64,000 nt of DNA from Oreocharis arfaki. Lineage: Eukaryota > Chordata > Aves > Passeriformes > Paramythiidae. Within the stretch, counting starts at the first letter, position 1, and every line of letters starts with the position of its first letter. The notes under the pieces are model-generated. The model did no database searches. It was given only the letters and a program-made list of their open reading frames with translations, and was not told the origin of the DNA. Positions 25,901 to 38,125 of the stretch are shown here, piece by piece. The position numbers were made by a program, and so were the translations under genes. The stretch spans positions 1-64,000 of the forward strand of contig VZRR01011487.1 of the NCBI GenBank assembly GCA_013398015.1. The letters are read 5' to 3'.

Positions 25901-26087
25901 GGTGATGAGGCACTGGCACAGGTTACCCAGAGAAGCTGTGGATGTCTCATCCCTTGAAGTGTTCTAGGCCAGGTTGGAGGAGGCTTGGAGCAACCTGGTT
26001 ATGGGTGTCCCTGCCCATGGCAGGGTGTTGGAACTGGATAATCTTTAAGGTTCCTCCCAACCCAAACCATTCTATGATTCTGTGATT
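25901..26087 (+). mobile_element. CR1 LINE 3' fragment
   Basis: Plus-strand CR1 3' end: GGTGATGAGGCACTGGCACA, 'cccagagaagctgtgga', 'gtgttctaggccaggttgg', CCTGCCCATGGCAGGG, ending in CCCAAACCATTCTATGATT and TCTGTGA. The 3' terminus with its short ATTCTATGA-type tail is intact. The 5' side is truncated. About 187 bp. Confidence 0.95.
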
Positions 26088-26660
26088 TTCTTCCTTACCC
26101 TGCCCTCCTTGATTATTGCCTGTTCTGTCCTAGTTCATCAGAATGAGGTCTGTTCTGTCGAAGACGCCACAGTAGTGGTCAACCTGTCCAGACTGATGTC
26201 CTCCCAAGCCAGGCTGAGAAGGCAGCTCAGTGTGTCTTCCTCACACCGACACTGAGATGAGAGAGATGCCTGTGAGCCTCCAGTAAAATAAACTGAGTAC
26301 AAAAACTAAAAATTTAAGAAATGAGGGAAAAACACACACAAAAAACCAACCAAAAAAAAAAAAACCAAAAAAACCCCCACGTCAAAAGAACCCTCACAAA
26401 ATTAATGGAGAGACTGAAAAAAAGTTGTGGATGGAGGAAAAACTGCCAGTGAAGGATTTCTGTGGTATATGCCAACATTTGGGATAAGGGACTAGCAAAG
26501 AAGGAAGAGTATTTTCAAGAGTTTCTTCATAGTCAGGAAGGCAGAGGCTGCAGCAGAAAACATTTAGGGGCTGCCGAAACAGCACTTAAAAAGAGGATGT
26601 AGGAAAACAACTGTGGGGCTGTTAAACCAGCGTGAGTAAACCCAGAGAGGCAAGAAAGCA
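26088..26660. other. spacer between CR1 and the LINE reverse-transcriptase relic
   Basis: No gene is visible. Positions 26330-26385 form an A/C low-complexity run. The part just before 26660 may be diverged upstream sequence of the LINE relic, but I recognise no endonuclease motif. Confidence 0.4.
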
Positions 26661-27060
26661 ACAAACAACTGGAAAATGGCTTTAATTACCAAACTGCCAA
26701 ATTACTGTAATCTGACAGATTGTACCCATCGGTGCAGCATAGACTTACTGTCAGCATCAGAAAAAACTTGGTTAGAGGCTGATTTTATCGCAGGTGAAAT
26801 CAGAGACACACAAGCAGCTAAAAGGAAAACAAGAAGGTTTCAGAGGAGGATTGTGCACCCATCATCATTAACTTTATCGACTTTGAAAAAGCCATTGATA
26901 GTCTCAACAAAATTGCCTCCAGAAGATAAAGGCTAAATGTGGATTATCTCAGGAGATAGTGAGAATAGCAAACCTTTATGGAGATCCAGACTGGCTAAGA
27001 GACAGCAACTGGAGTCAAGCAAAGCTCTTCCAGCACCTGCATAGCTGTTCATTAGAAAAT
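26661..27060 (+). mobile_element. degraded non-CR1 LINE reverse transcriptase
   Basis: Pieces of a LINE reverse transcriptase occur in correct order but in three frames. Frame of 26676: NNWKMALITKLP, then NLTDC, resembling the 'W..alI.klpkkgnLtdC..wRgItLLS' block. Frame of 26836: GFRGGLCT, resembling 'GFRrgRSCtdq'. Frame of 26861: IINFIDFEKAIDSLN, matching RT motif A 'FIDFEKAFDSv' with its catalytic Asp. Frame of 26959: KAKCGLSQEIVRIANLYGD, like 'yGip.kiv.i...lY.d'. About 30 residues are missing between the second and third pieces, so there is an internal deletion as well as frameshifts. The bird CR1 motif A is instead like 'YLDFSKAFDTV', so this is another clade, perhaps RTE-like. No intact protein is possible. 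The clade assignment is tentative. Confidence 0.65.
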
Positions 27061-29051
27061 TACTGGAAGAAGAAAACTGGCAACCCACAATCTAGCAAAC
27101 ATCAGGGCAGACTTCTCATTTTCTGCATACAAGAAACAAGTGGACAGTGAATGCTGGGTGATATAAGGGAGGGGTAAAAAGAGGTGGAAAAAAATTTCCT
27201 TGAAAACAGTACAGAATGTGCACAACTGTAAGAATGGCAAACAAACCCAACATAACTGTTATTCAAGAATCAATGGAGAATGCCAAAAGTTTAACCTCCC
27301 CTTCTAGTCTAGTAGCAGGAGAAGTAAAAGGTAGAATGGGGGAACAGGTGGAGCTATAAACCATTTAGGCAGACAGTGGAATAACAGACTAGGTATCATA
27401 ACAATGGGCTATTGTGCCTTTCTTATTCACACCAAGTCATTAAACTGTGAATATTTTTGCAGGGTAACAATTATAAATAATGTTAGAAATCCAGAGGGAA
27501 GCACAGATCAGAAACAACTGGGACAAAGATTAACATATTTTTCCCCCACATAAGACAGAAAAATGCCTTTAGATTTAGGCCTGATAATCACTGAAATAGT
27601 TACAAGTGAAAGAACAAACTCACACGGGAAGCCATTAGAGAAAGTAGTGGTAAGCAGTGGAGGACACAGACAAGCTTCTGCTTGTCATTTTCCTCTCTAC
27701 TTTGTGTGTCTGTGTCGTAATTACCTTCCTTGGAAAAAGCAGATGCTTTTATAAGGTTTTTTTCCCTGGCTTTCTCATCTCTAATTCACATGCAACATAT
27801 AATTTGCTTTTCTTCAAGTTTCCTCACATCATCATCCTCCCAGGCCTCTTTCCACTGTGAGTAACAAACAGTGTTGATTACATCCTGCTATTTGTAAATC
27901 TGTACCTGAGAATTACTCAAAATTACAATGAAAATTTATTATTCCCGATTAAAATTAAGGTATATTGAGACTGAAAAAGAAATTAAATGCAGCAGCAGCC
28001 CATCAGAGTATGGAAAACCCACCTGGAAGGTAGATTTATATGTACAAGTGAAGAGCTCACATAGTAATAACAATTTTCCCACTGCTCTGAAGATGCTTTT
28101 GGGGAGTACTGGCCTATATACGACATTATAAAATATCCTGTCATTCTCTAAACATTATTTATACACTTATATAAAATGTTTAGCAAAAATCATTAACATG
28201 ATGTAAAGAGTTATTTTGAAGAAATCAGTACTTTCAAAGTATAATTTTAAAAATATGTATTTCTGAGAAGCATATCACAGCCCTCCATTTCCAGGTACAA
28301 CAGGAGATTGTAAAACTTCACATTAATTTTCCAGTTCACAGATCTAAAAAGCATGATCTGAGCTCCTGTTCAGGAGAGGTGAACTATCCTAGTTTACCTT
28401 GGCTTCAAGAGCATCATTAATTTAAGCAACATGGAGGTTAATTTAGTTATATCGAGCTTTGTTCATGCAAGGCATCCCTCAGAGCTTCACAGCCTTTCCT
28501 CCTCATTTCAGCCCAAGGAGGAGGAGTCAGTGGAGGGAATTTGCTGCTCTTGGGTGCGTGGGGATGATGGACATGGGGTGAGGGCAGTGATGCAGCACGG
28601 CAGAAACAGGCAGGGACAGTCATGTGGCTGCATGTCACAGCCAGGGCTGAGCCATATTTGTGAGAAAAGTTTATGGTAACCTGCTGGCTAAGCTGGACCT
28701 TCTCAGACGTCAGTTTCCATTTTCATCTGCTGAAACTCACCCCACCTTGATATAAATTCCCCTAAATATGTGAGTAAAACAAACCCCTTCCTTTTCCGTC
28801 TCACCCTGTACTTACGTATGTAGCAATTATTAGAACATGTGTGAGATTTTAACCTCATCCCTTCACCAAATATTATGGGTCTTATCACTGAGAAGAAAGA
28901 ATGTGCCAGTAGAAAAAACAACGTGCTGGGCCATAACAGCTGCACCATAGGTCTCAACATTCATCTCTCCAACGTAGCAAAGCTGCCTTAAATTCCATGC
29001 CATCCATCTGTTCTTTCACAGGGCTGAAGGAGTTGATCGCATTTCATTCCA
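27061..29051. other. non-coding stretch; may include the rest of the LINE relic
   Basis: The first few hundred bases could be the decayed 3' part of the preceding LINE, but I recognise no further RT motif such as the YADD-type box. Open frames are at most 85 codons. Nothing else is identifiable. Confidence 0.4.
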
Positions 29052-29168
29052 GATGTTCAAGGCCAGGCTGGACGCAGCTTGAAACAACATGGCCTAGTGG
29101 AAGGTGTCCCTGTCCATGGCAGGGGGTTGGAATGAATCGATCTTCAAGGTCCCTTCCAACCCAAACCA
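29052..29168 (+). mobile_element. CR1 LINE 3' fragment
   Basis: Plus-strand CR1: GATGTTCAAGGCCAGGCTGG, 'cctagtggaaggtgtccctg', CCATGGCAGGGGGTTGGAAT, ending in CCTTCCAACCCAAACCAC. It is 5'-truncated to about 117 bp. The last bases of the canonical tail (ATTCTATGA) are missing or diverged. Confidence 0.92.
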
Positions 29169-30789
29169 CGAACATGGTGCAACCCATGATGTAGAGCCTG
29201 CACAAAGTGGCTTTAATACCAATGCCCGCACTGGATACCAAATCGAGGACCCAGGTTTGCTAGGAAAATAACAGCATAGTGCTGCTTACAACAGTTTTCC
29301 ACAGAAATTTTTAAAAATGCTTTTCTTCAAAGGCTTGTTACAGAAGAATATAGCACGTGCAACAACGTGAGTTCTGCTGGGATATTGCCGCAGTCTGCCC
29401 CTTCTGCAACATACCACAGCTCTCCCAGGTGGTGCAGGATGCCTTCCTGACCAAGTACCAGGCTTTTTTAAACCTCAGCCATTTCTGCTCCTTCTTTGTT
29501 GTAGGTATTGCAAGTGAAATAATCCACTATTCTTTTGAGATATTTACTTATCCTTCAGGCATGAAAGTGTTTCAAAGCAACTCCAGCATCTACATCACTA
29601 AATTGCTGCTTGTTTTTCTAAATGAAAGCCATACAATCTGATACAATGCCCAATTATTATAGTTAGTCTTTCCATTATAATCATGGATTGCTGGCTTAGC
29701 TCTTGACAAAAAAGAAAAAAAAAAGTATTTTTGTGAGTAGAAGTGACTCCAAATATTGATTAAAAATCATACCACTTTGGGCATGCTTGTTTCCATTTAC
29801 TGCAATAATGATGGTGTGGCTATTTGGGATAGAAGAAAACTGCAAAAATATAATTAAAACATCAAGAACTAAAACTAGCCAAGAAAGGGAATGCTTTGGG
29901 ATGCAATAGGAGAGCTCACATATTTGTTTGCAGTCCAGGGCATAGGCTAAGCAATGTTCTGGTGTGGGTTCAGGTATGGTGGATGATTTTACTGCAAGGG
30001 CTGAGCCAACTCCTTCTGCTCACTCTCCACCCTACCCGCCCCATGGCTTTGTGCTCCCATGAAATGAGTGTGTAGCAGCTCCTGGGAGACCACAGCTCAC
30101 AAACTGGCATATGAAAATTAACAGCTCTCTTTATTGTGTGGCTGGGGATGGGAGGCAGAGCTGTGTTGCCTGTCAGCATATCACCGTAATCCACTCCACC
30201 ACTCGAGTGTTTTCAAAACCGGCACTAGGCCAGAGCTCTACAAGCGTTTATGTGCCAGATTTCCACTGACTTCACATCTTTAAAACAATGACCCTTGAGA
30301 ATTATGGAGACTATATCCAAGTGACCGATCAGGGCACAGGTTCAAGAGCCTGACTTGCTTTTGATAATTTTAATCCATAGGTTTGTAATAAAAAACCATT
30401 ACAAGTGATGATTACTTGCAGAGCATTAAGAGGAGTTTCTAGGCTCTATCCAGATTTCCATGGTCATGTCCCCAAGACAAAAGGATTCTCATTGCACCTT
30501 TAGCTATGCCTAAGATGCAGCATCACCCTCTCACCCAAACCATGACACTGTGGGGTCAGAGCTGCTCCCTGCTTCCTAAAGCATGAACTATAATCAGTAA
30601 AACATCCATGTTGTTTTGATTAGCAATAAAAGCATTTAGCCATGACATAGCAAGTGCATTTTTTCAAGTTTTAGAAAATCTCAGAAGTGTATGTCTCTCA
30701 CAAATAAAGAACTTGACAGAAAACCAATAAAACCTGAAGTATTAAAAAATTTATAAAAACAAAATCCTTAGCATCTTCTAATAAAGTAG
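29169..30789. other. non-coding stretch between two CR1 fragments
   Basis: No gene or repeat recognised. Open frames are at most 94 codons and lack domains. Confidence 0.5.
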
Positions 30790-31120
30790 AGCACGGAATT
30801 GTTTGGGTAGGAAAGGACATTAAAGACCATCTAGTCCCAGCCCCCTGCTGTGGACAGAGACACCTTCCATGGGACCACATTGCTCCAGGCCCCATCCAGC
30901 CTGGCCTAGAACACTTCCAAGGATGGGGCAGCGACAGATTCTCTGGGCAACCTGTGCCAGGGCCTCACCACCCTCACAGTCAAGAATTTCCTCTTAAAAT
31001 CTAACATAAATCTCTCCTCTTTTAGTTTTTTGGCTGTTCCCCACTGTCCTATCATTATCTTCCTGTGTAAAAAGTCACTCTCTTTGTTATAACCCTCTTT
31101 TTAAGTACTGAAATGCCACA
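30790..31120 (-). mobile_element. CR1 LINE 3' fragment, about 330 bp
   Basis: Reverse-oriented CR1 beginning with GAGCACGGAATTGTTTGGG, through 'ccatctagtcccagcccc', 'tgctccaggccccatccagcctggcctagaac', 'aggatggggcagcgacag', 'cctgtgccagggcctcaccaccctcacag', and on to 'cccactgtcctatcatta' and 'taagtactgaaatgcc'. One of the longest CR1 remnants in the window, reaching into the C-terminal ORF2 region, but frames are broken. Confidence 0.93.
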
Positions 31121-33117
31121 GTGAATAAATCTTTGTAGTTAATAACTTTTCTTAACCCTATTGATATCCCTTAGTCAAAATTTCTGCAAGATCAAGGTAA
31201 ATGGTTTTCTTGTTTCTACTTTCTTGAAGCAAACCTGAATAACGTTTTATTAGAAAACTTCTAGAAAAATGCCTGCATTTCTGAGATGGTTTGACCAATT
31301 GCAGTGGCATGTCTGCCCAGTTATGTCAATAGATGTTGTCTTGACATTAATGGAAGTAAGTGATCAACATCAGTGAATCTGACAAGTCACAGAACAAAAA
31401 TGTACAGTCAGAAGAAATGAATTTTGAGCAGATGTACCTGGGAAGATAAGTGAAGCAGAGATCAACTACAGCCTGCACAAGTCCCAGCAGCCCCACAGCA
31501 TCAATGCCTGAGTTTTCCGATAATTTACTATGGAGCGTTTTAAATCTTCTCACTTTCACAGATGACAGAACATGCAAATTGTCCATCCAGGGAAATACTG
31601 TGCTTGCTGCTATCTGTACCAACAGGAGGAAGAGCTTGTGGATGGCTCAGTATGGGTCATCTTGTTTGTTGATGTATTAAAACTCTGCCCAATTTTTTAG
31701 CTGTACGCATGGAGTTGTGCATACAAAACAAGAGCCACATAGAAATTGTCCATGCTAGCAGCCAGTAGAGCAGCTCATGGCTTGCATATGTAAGGGATGA
31801 AGTGTCTGAAAACACAGTAACACATGCCATGTCTATCAGAATAAGAGACACTCTCCATGTGTTAACATTCCAACATGCTCTTCATCAACACCTCTCAGAG
31901 TTCTTTTAGAGGACCTCTAAAACTCAAAACCTTTTCTTTTGAAACTCACACAGGCTGAGAAGATAAAACAAGCCCTTTACAACATCTGCTTGGCAGAAAT
32001 TAGCCTGGCCTTCCACTTCTCTGGACCAAATTCCAATTTTGTGTAAGGTGGACAAAGAACAGCTGGGGTAACAACCAGCAGATGCAAGAATAAAGTTCAT
32101 GGTATTTCAGCATGTCACCAAGTCCTGCAGGCATCATCTGGGGCTCTGCACACAAGGAAAATATGATTTGTAACAAGGATATCCAGAGTGACCACTTATT
32201 TAGGGGATGGTGCTGTGTCAAAAGTCCTGGAGAGGCTGGGTTCCTGCACAAGTTACCTCAGGTAGGCATTGCACTATATATACAGTAGAATTGGGACAGA
32301 TATTTGCACCATATACCATGTCTTCATGCCAGAGGAGAGTTCTGAAGATAAAAATGGGTTTCATTAACAGTGTCTGATTCCTTTTGAGTGTGAAATGAGA
32401 AGCTAATTGCCTTAATGCCTTCAAAATACCAGACTGATAGTTTTGTGCTGACTGTTGTAAATAGTGAGTGCCAGGCAACAAAACCAGGACTTTTAAACAA
32501 ATCCCAAGAAGTTTGGATCCTAAGCTTATGCTCCAGAATAATTTGGGTAGTTTTGCAAAACCTTATTTCAAAATACCTTTTATAGGCAGCAACCTGTTTA
32601 AAAAAAAAAAAAAAGGCTGGTAGCACAAAGCATATTCATTTTTCTGCCATATATTTATTAACATTTTGGAGGCTGAGTGGGAGAACTAAACTGAGGACAC
32701 ATAATAGGCAGTCTTTACACAAATAAGAGTTCAAACAAAACAGATTTGTAGGAGGTCATGGTCTTCAGAAAATGCTGAACACTTTCCTCTGTAGGGGAAA
32801 GCAAGGCCCGCAAAGGTGTCACAAACTGGACAACTGAAGCAATCATTCACCTGTGAAATTTTAGGCTATTATCTCCAATCATACCTTCAAGGATTGGATG
32901 CTGATAATTCACAGTCATGGAAATGAAATGCTCCAGTATGAGACACAAATGAGGGAGATGAATTATAGACTTCCCTGATAATGGAAAAATGAGCAGCATG
33001 TTGATCATATACACTGAAATTACAAATTTGGTCAGCCTCCCTGTAATGTAGAACACGTATGAGGACATAATAAATTACAGTGCTGCTAAACTCTGCTGTC
33101 ATATCCCTATAGGAGTG
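31121..33117. other. non-coding stretch, no gene recognised
   Basis: Open frames up to 100 codons occur on both strands, including a 91-codon minus frame at 31347-31622, with no domain I can place. A 14-base A run lies at about 32600. I see no repeat of a known family. Confidence 0.45.
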
Positions 33118-33246
33118 AGACTGGTGAACAGAATACTGCCCTTGCACTCAGAAGACCTGACTTTGGCTCCTGCCACTGGGTAACTCTGCACAAGTTGCTT
33201 CTGTGCTTTGTTTTGTTCGTCAGGAAAAGCGGGCAAAGGAGAAATG
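33118..33246 (+). mobile_element. MIR-like CORE-SINE with recognisable tRNA head
   Basis: The segment keeps both halves of a CORE-SINE. A tRNA-like head reads CTGGTGAACAGAATACTGCC, then CTCAGAAGACCTGACTTTGG, in place of 'ctcagaagacctgggttcgaat'. It continues as CTCCTGCCACTGGGTAACTC, CACAAGTTGCTTCTGTGC, and a diverged 'ttgttcgtcaggaaaagcgggca', aligning with the MIR body 'ctgccacttac...gggcaagttacttaacctctctgtg...catctgtaaaatggg'. It is an old plus-strand insertion. Confidence 0.6.
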
Positions 33247-36200
33247 TTAACAGGTTTGTGTCCCACTCTTGCATGGGGCCAGCATCAGAATCTCTTGTGA
33301 TGTGTACTTGATAATTTGTAAAATGCAATATATCCCCCTTTTAGTGGAGTCACCAGGCTAAGACAGCTCCTCCCCACATGCACAGAGCCTGTTTTGAACA
33401 AGCAGAGACCACAGTCCCTGTACACTCAAAACCACAGCCTTTGAGCCATCATTGGCCAGTTCTCTTCCAACAGCCAGGACTTGTTTTGTACCCCTTGGTG
33501 CCCCCTAAAACATGAAGGTTTGATCAAAACAGTACATATTCATCAAAGTCCTTCATGTGAAGAACACACTCTTTGAGCAGTAGTGCCTAAGCAGGGATTA
33601 ACAACTGTGCTGCTGTGCACACCTGTACATCAATAATAAATATGGAAAATACACATTTCCATGTGGGCTCTGAGGCCTCCCCAGTGCAATTCCAACACCA
33701 GTGGCAGTCACGGCAGATCTTCTAAATTTTGTTGTATTTTATATGAAAATTCCCCTTTGTGGTTTGTGTAAATCCTCATGACCTGAGCTCAGAGCTAAGA
33801 GACAGAAAGTGGAAAATGCAGCTGAAGTTCAGGGTGGGAAAAGATGGGCAATGCTGTCAGCCATGCATGGGCAGAGGAGACATATGTGAGAAGAAAAAAG
33901 CTTGGGCAGCAATCAGAGGGAGATTGCATGTGCCAGGGGTCAACCTGTCCATTAACGGACAGGTAATAAGACATATAGATAATAAGATGTATGTATGTCC
34001 ATTCATACAGAAATAGTTAGTGGAAAAAAGTTTATCTCATAAAGTAAAAGATAACACACAGCGGTCCGAAAGATGCAATCAAAAGGGAGAACAAAGCTTA
34101 GGAAGAACAGAGAGAAAGGAAATCTAAATAAAGCTGCTTAAACTGTTACCTAATTGAAAGCAATTAGGAAGCTCTTTGAAGTCCTTGGAGGACTCAAAAG
34201 TTCAGAGAAGTTCTAATAAAGGGAGCTTGGCTTTAGAGCCTTTGCTGGAAAAACTAAAATTAACAGCCTCTTCCTCTCCTAAGAAATTAGCTTCTTTTTT
34301 GAAAGAAATAAAGTGAAATATATCTCTTGGCAGCCAGGTACTTGTGCAGCATATATACAGTACAGCAAAACCAGGTCACATTTGAATTTACACTGCAGGA
34401 CAATTGATGTTATTTTTTTTTAAGATTTACTTTTTCATTAATTTCTCAGACATGCCCAGATACCATTTTGGTCACTTCATCAATAATATTATAACAAAGA
34501 AGTGAAAGGAATACAGGAAGGAAGGGTAGTTGATCAATGCATTCTCCTCTGATGTCTCCTCTACTGCCAAAACCTTCCCTGGGACAAATCCAGAAATTCA
34601 AATTACAGGAATTATTCCTATTTATACTTGGCCTGATCATGATCCTTTACATTCAAAAACACAAAGCAAGCCACAGAAATCATGCCAGTGCTAATTCCTA
34701 AACTACCCCTCTCAACCACTGCTAATCAGTTCATTGATTCACTCTTGTGCTACATGACAAATTCAGCCTGACAGTCCACAATGGGAGAAAGCCTTTTAGT
34801 TAACCAGCTTTGACAGCGGGATGGGAAGCCTCATAGCAGTGTTGGCCAGCCATTGAGTTGTTGCCACTTTAAAGCATTCCCTCTGGGAAATTTCAATTAC
34901 CCCTTTCCTCAATTATTTTCTTGTCATAGTCTTTAAGACTTTAGAAATAGTTATAAACAGGGGAAAGCCTAAAAGTCTTCTAGAAATTACGGGACAAAGT
35001 CCTGTCCCAAATGCTTTCTAACAAGTTGCTTTTGAGAGCTCCTGCATGATACTATAGTCTCTGGGCTGGAAGGTGCCCAAGTGCAGCCCCATCTCACACG
35101 GAAGCCTGATTTTCTTTATCAGAAACATTTTGATTTCTCAGATTGAGGCAGACACCAACATGAGGGCCAAAGCTGAGAAGTTTGCTAAAGATTTCAAATT
35201 CACAGAAAGTTTTCCTCATATTCAGTTTATGTGTATGCAAATGAAACACCAAAAGTTTCAATTCATTTATGGAACTCTCCAAAGATATCTGACAGTCTGG
35301 AGCTGGATCTTGTCTAGGGAATGTGGGTCAGAAAGACCCAGGCTGGCTGAGCCTCTGAAACACTCATGGGTGCTTGCCATAAAAAGTGTACAACATGTTC
35401 CCTTGGTGCCACAGTCACGTCAGTGAGAGCCCAACAGAAACCCTGAGAACACCTGCAGAGACACTGTCCCCTCACCACAGCTGCAAAGGGCTCCACTCAT
35501 CCTTCTATCACAGTCCCTTGTTTTCACTCTCTGGGCTGTAAAACTCTGGCACTGGCAATGGCAAGTCAAGAGCTGCCAAACTCTTGTAGGTGTAGGTGAC
35601 CTTCACCTGTCCACCCTTTGCAATCCAAGCTGCTCCCTCTTCCTTGCCGCTCGTCTCCTTAAGAGGAGATTAAGGCAGGTTAAGTGCACCTTCCAGGACA
35701 CAACTAGGTCTTCTCCTCCAGATATGCCGGACTACCTCTCTGCTCTGATGTTATACTTCGGACTTTTTCCTACATGACTTTTTTAAGGTGGCTGGAAAGC
35801 AATCTTGATCTCATGGTTGAGCTGCTGCATCCCTCCGAGCTCAGAAACCAGATAATTCATTTTCCCTACAGATATGTGACCTACTCCATGGATACTGGAT
35901 AGCCAGTTAAAGAAAATTACATTTGACAAGTGTCAAGAGGGGCTCACATCATATCCCCAGCTCCAGCACTTGAAAGAGCAACTGTGACTCCCTTGGAATT
36001 GCCAGACAGGTAAGTTTATAAAGAAGTGTTGCAGACTGCTTTGTCCAGATTACTTTTCGAACTCCTGAAGCTAGGTCAGGGGCCAGCCAGTGTCTCGGCA
36101 CTGGCTGCATTAGGGAAATTAGGGATTTCATTATTTGTTCCAGTATCTACAAGAATTTCTAGGTTAGGGTTAGATTTTGGGTTAATGTAGGGTCTCAGGA

Positions 36201-38039
36201 GCTATGTGGGCTTGCTGGTTGGATGAGCTGAGCTAGAGTTAGCTTGGCTACCAGTTAACCCCACAGTCACATGTCTGTCCCCTGAGCTTCTAAACATTCA
36301 CCATATGGAGGAAGAAAAAAATAATAAAAGCCCCCACGACTGCACAATCTGGTCATACACAGCCAGATCACACATCCCCAGATTGCCAGGGCTTCAAAGA
36401 GATGAGTATCAAGCTGTTCAGAGGACATGGCAAGGCAGAGACAGAGATGAAGGAAAGGCAGGCACCTGAAAACCAGATGGTGATGGTGCTCCATGATGAT
36501 GCGTCACCTGATGGTGATGGGAATGGGAAGCTGGAGGCTGGACCAGCTTCAACCTTCCTGTCACTGTTGGGAGGGAGACATGAGCAAAGGGCAGTTCTGA
36601 GAGAGGGGGAGCAAGGAACATCTGGACTCAGTCTACTGCTCTAATTGGCTGATTTATACTTAAGAATATACTAAGGGCTCATATATACACAATTAATGTT
36701 AAATTACAAATAACAGATATTTGTCTATCCACATGCAGAAAGCAGGACTAAAGGCTCATAACACACTTAACTGCTATGGAGGAAGAATGACTAAATGCAC
36801 ATAGAATTTGTGCAGCTCATAATTAATTAAATTCCCACTAAGACTAGCTGGAGGCTTTTCTTCTGCTTAATGGTACATTTATAAGAATTTTTCTACTTAC
36901 ATCATTGCTCTGTATAAGACTAGATGGTAAATTTCCAAAGAGTAGAGGAAAAATACATGACACCCAATATATACATTAGGAAAAATTGTTTCCTCTGAGG
37001 CATTTGAGCTCATTTTCTAGTCATGTGGACTGGCTAAAACAAATTACCCGCGCAAGGAACATGTTTTCCAACTCAGAATGGATAAACACCAAATAACCAA
37101 TCAGAACATACATGACGACTCACAGGTTGAAGCAAACAGTGAAGCCTACCTAAGGGTAAAGCTTAAAAATTTCCATAAAAAATTTCTGGATTACAAGGCA
37201 CACAAAAAAAATTAATATGTACGCTAGGCACATAAAATATATATATATAAAAAATTTTTACAATTAAAAAAATTAAATAGGATTTTTTTCTCTGTTTTGT
37301 TCAAACATACTCATACAATTCACAAAAATAAAAAATCACTAAAAGCCTTCACCTCTTTTGTTGCCTCGCTCCAACAACATTTATGGCTATCCAGCAGCTT
37401 CCATAGGCTTTAGACACTTTACAGACTTAAAAACCAGAGGTTAAGTCATGACCAGAGCTATGCAAAACCACTCCCTTCTCCCCACCCACCCAGTACTGTA
37501 CACCAGAGCTGGCAAATTATGAGGACAAAACACTCTGATTCTATAAAGCCTTTCATCTACTAAATTTGAAATAGACTCAAGTTGCTGCACAGTGTCATTG
37601 CCAAACAGGAAAGGGATGTTAGAGAAGAGCTTGCAGGACCCAGAGTGTGCCATCAGCATGAGGCAAAACACCCAGAGAGAACTAGAACCTATTTATGTTA
37701 GTGCCAACCTGTGAAAAATGAGAAAGCAAACAATCACACTCATCTCAAACTCAGTCTGCATAAATCCCTTTACCATTAGAGATTAAAAAGTCAATGCCCA
37801 AAGGTCACTGGCTTAATGGGTTGCTGCAATGTAATTGATACTGTCAGCCCCAGACACACAAAAATCACAGGTCAGATCCCCAAAACATAAAAAAGGATTT
37901 AGTATCACAAGATTACGCTTTCATATAATGGAGGCTTAATTTTAGCCCTCCAGCTTTTAATCTTTTGAAAATAACATTTCCAAGCTCTTTTCCCTGGCAC
38001 TACGAAGGTTAAAATTTTACTTTCCTTTAAAAATAGAGA
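33247..38039. other. non-coding stretch, no gene recognised
   Basis: Longest frame 117 codons (35073-35426), with no domain. GGTTAGGGTTAG at about 36162-36173 is only two telomere-like units and is not an array. Short AT runs occur at 37230-37270. Nothing supports a gene. Confidence 0.5.
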
Positions 38040-38125
38040 AGTATTTCTGTCATTCCAGCTGTAATTACAGAGAAATTACAGCCATCCTATAAAAGTGTGG
38101 TTAATTACTAGTGTAATTATTGTCA
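38040..38125. promoter_or_regulatory. candidate regulatory cluster of TAATTA-type sites
   Basis: Within about 85 bases there are four AATTAC/GTAATTA-type homeodomain cores (GTAATTAC, AAATTAC, TTAATTAC, GTAATTAT) and a CAGCTG E-box. They are arranged in two small hairpins: GCTGTAATT/AATTACAGC at 38058-38082 and TAATTAC/GTAATTA around 38102-38119. Such density is seen in vertebrate developmental enhancers. AT-rich sequence can produce some of these by chance, and no conservation data are available here. Confidence 0.25.

Noticed and set aside
36162..36200. telomere-like GGTTAGGGTTAG
   Set aside because: Only two TTAGGG-like units followed by degenerate sequence, too short for an interstitial telomeric array.
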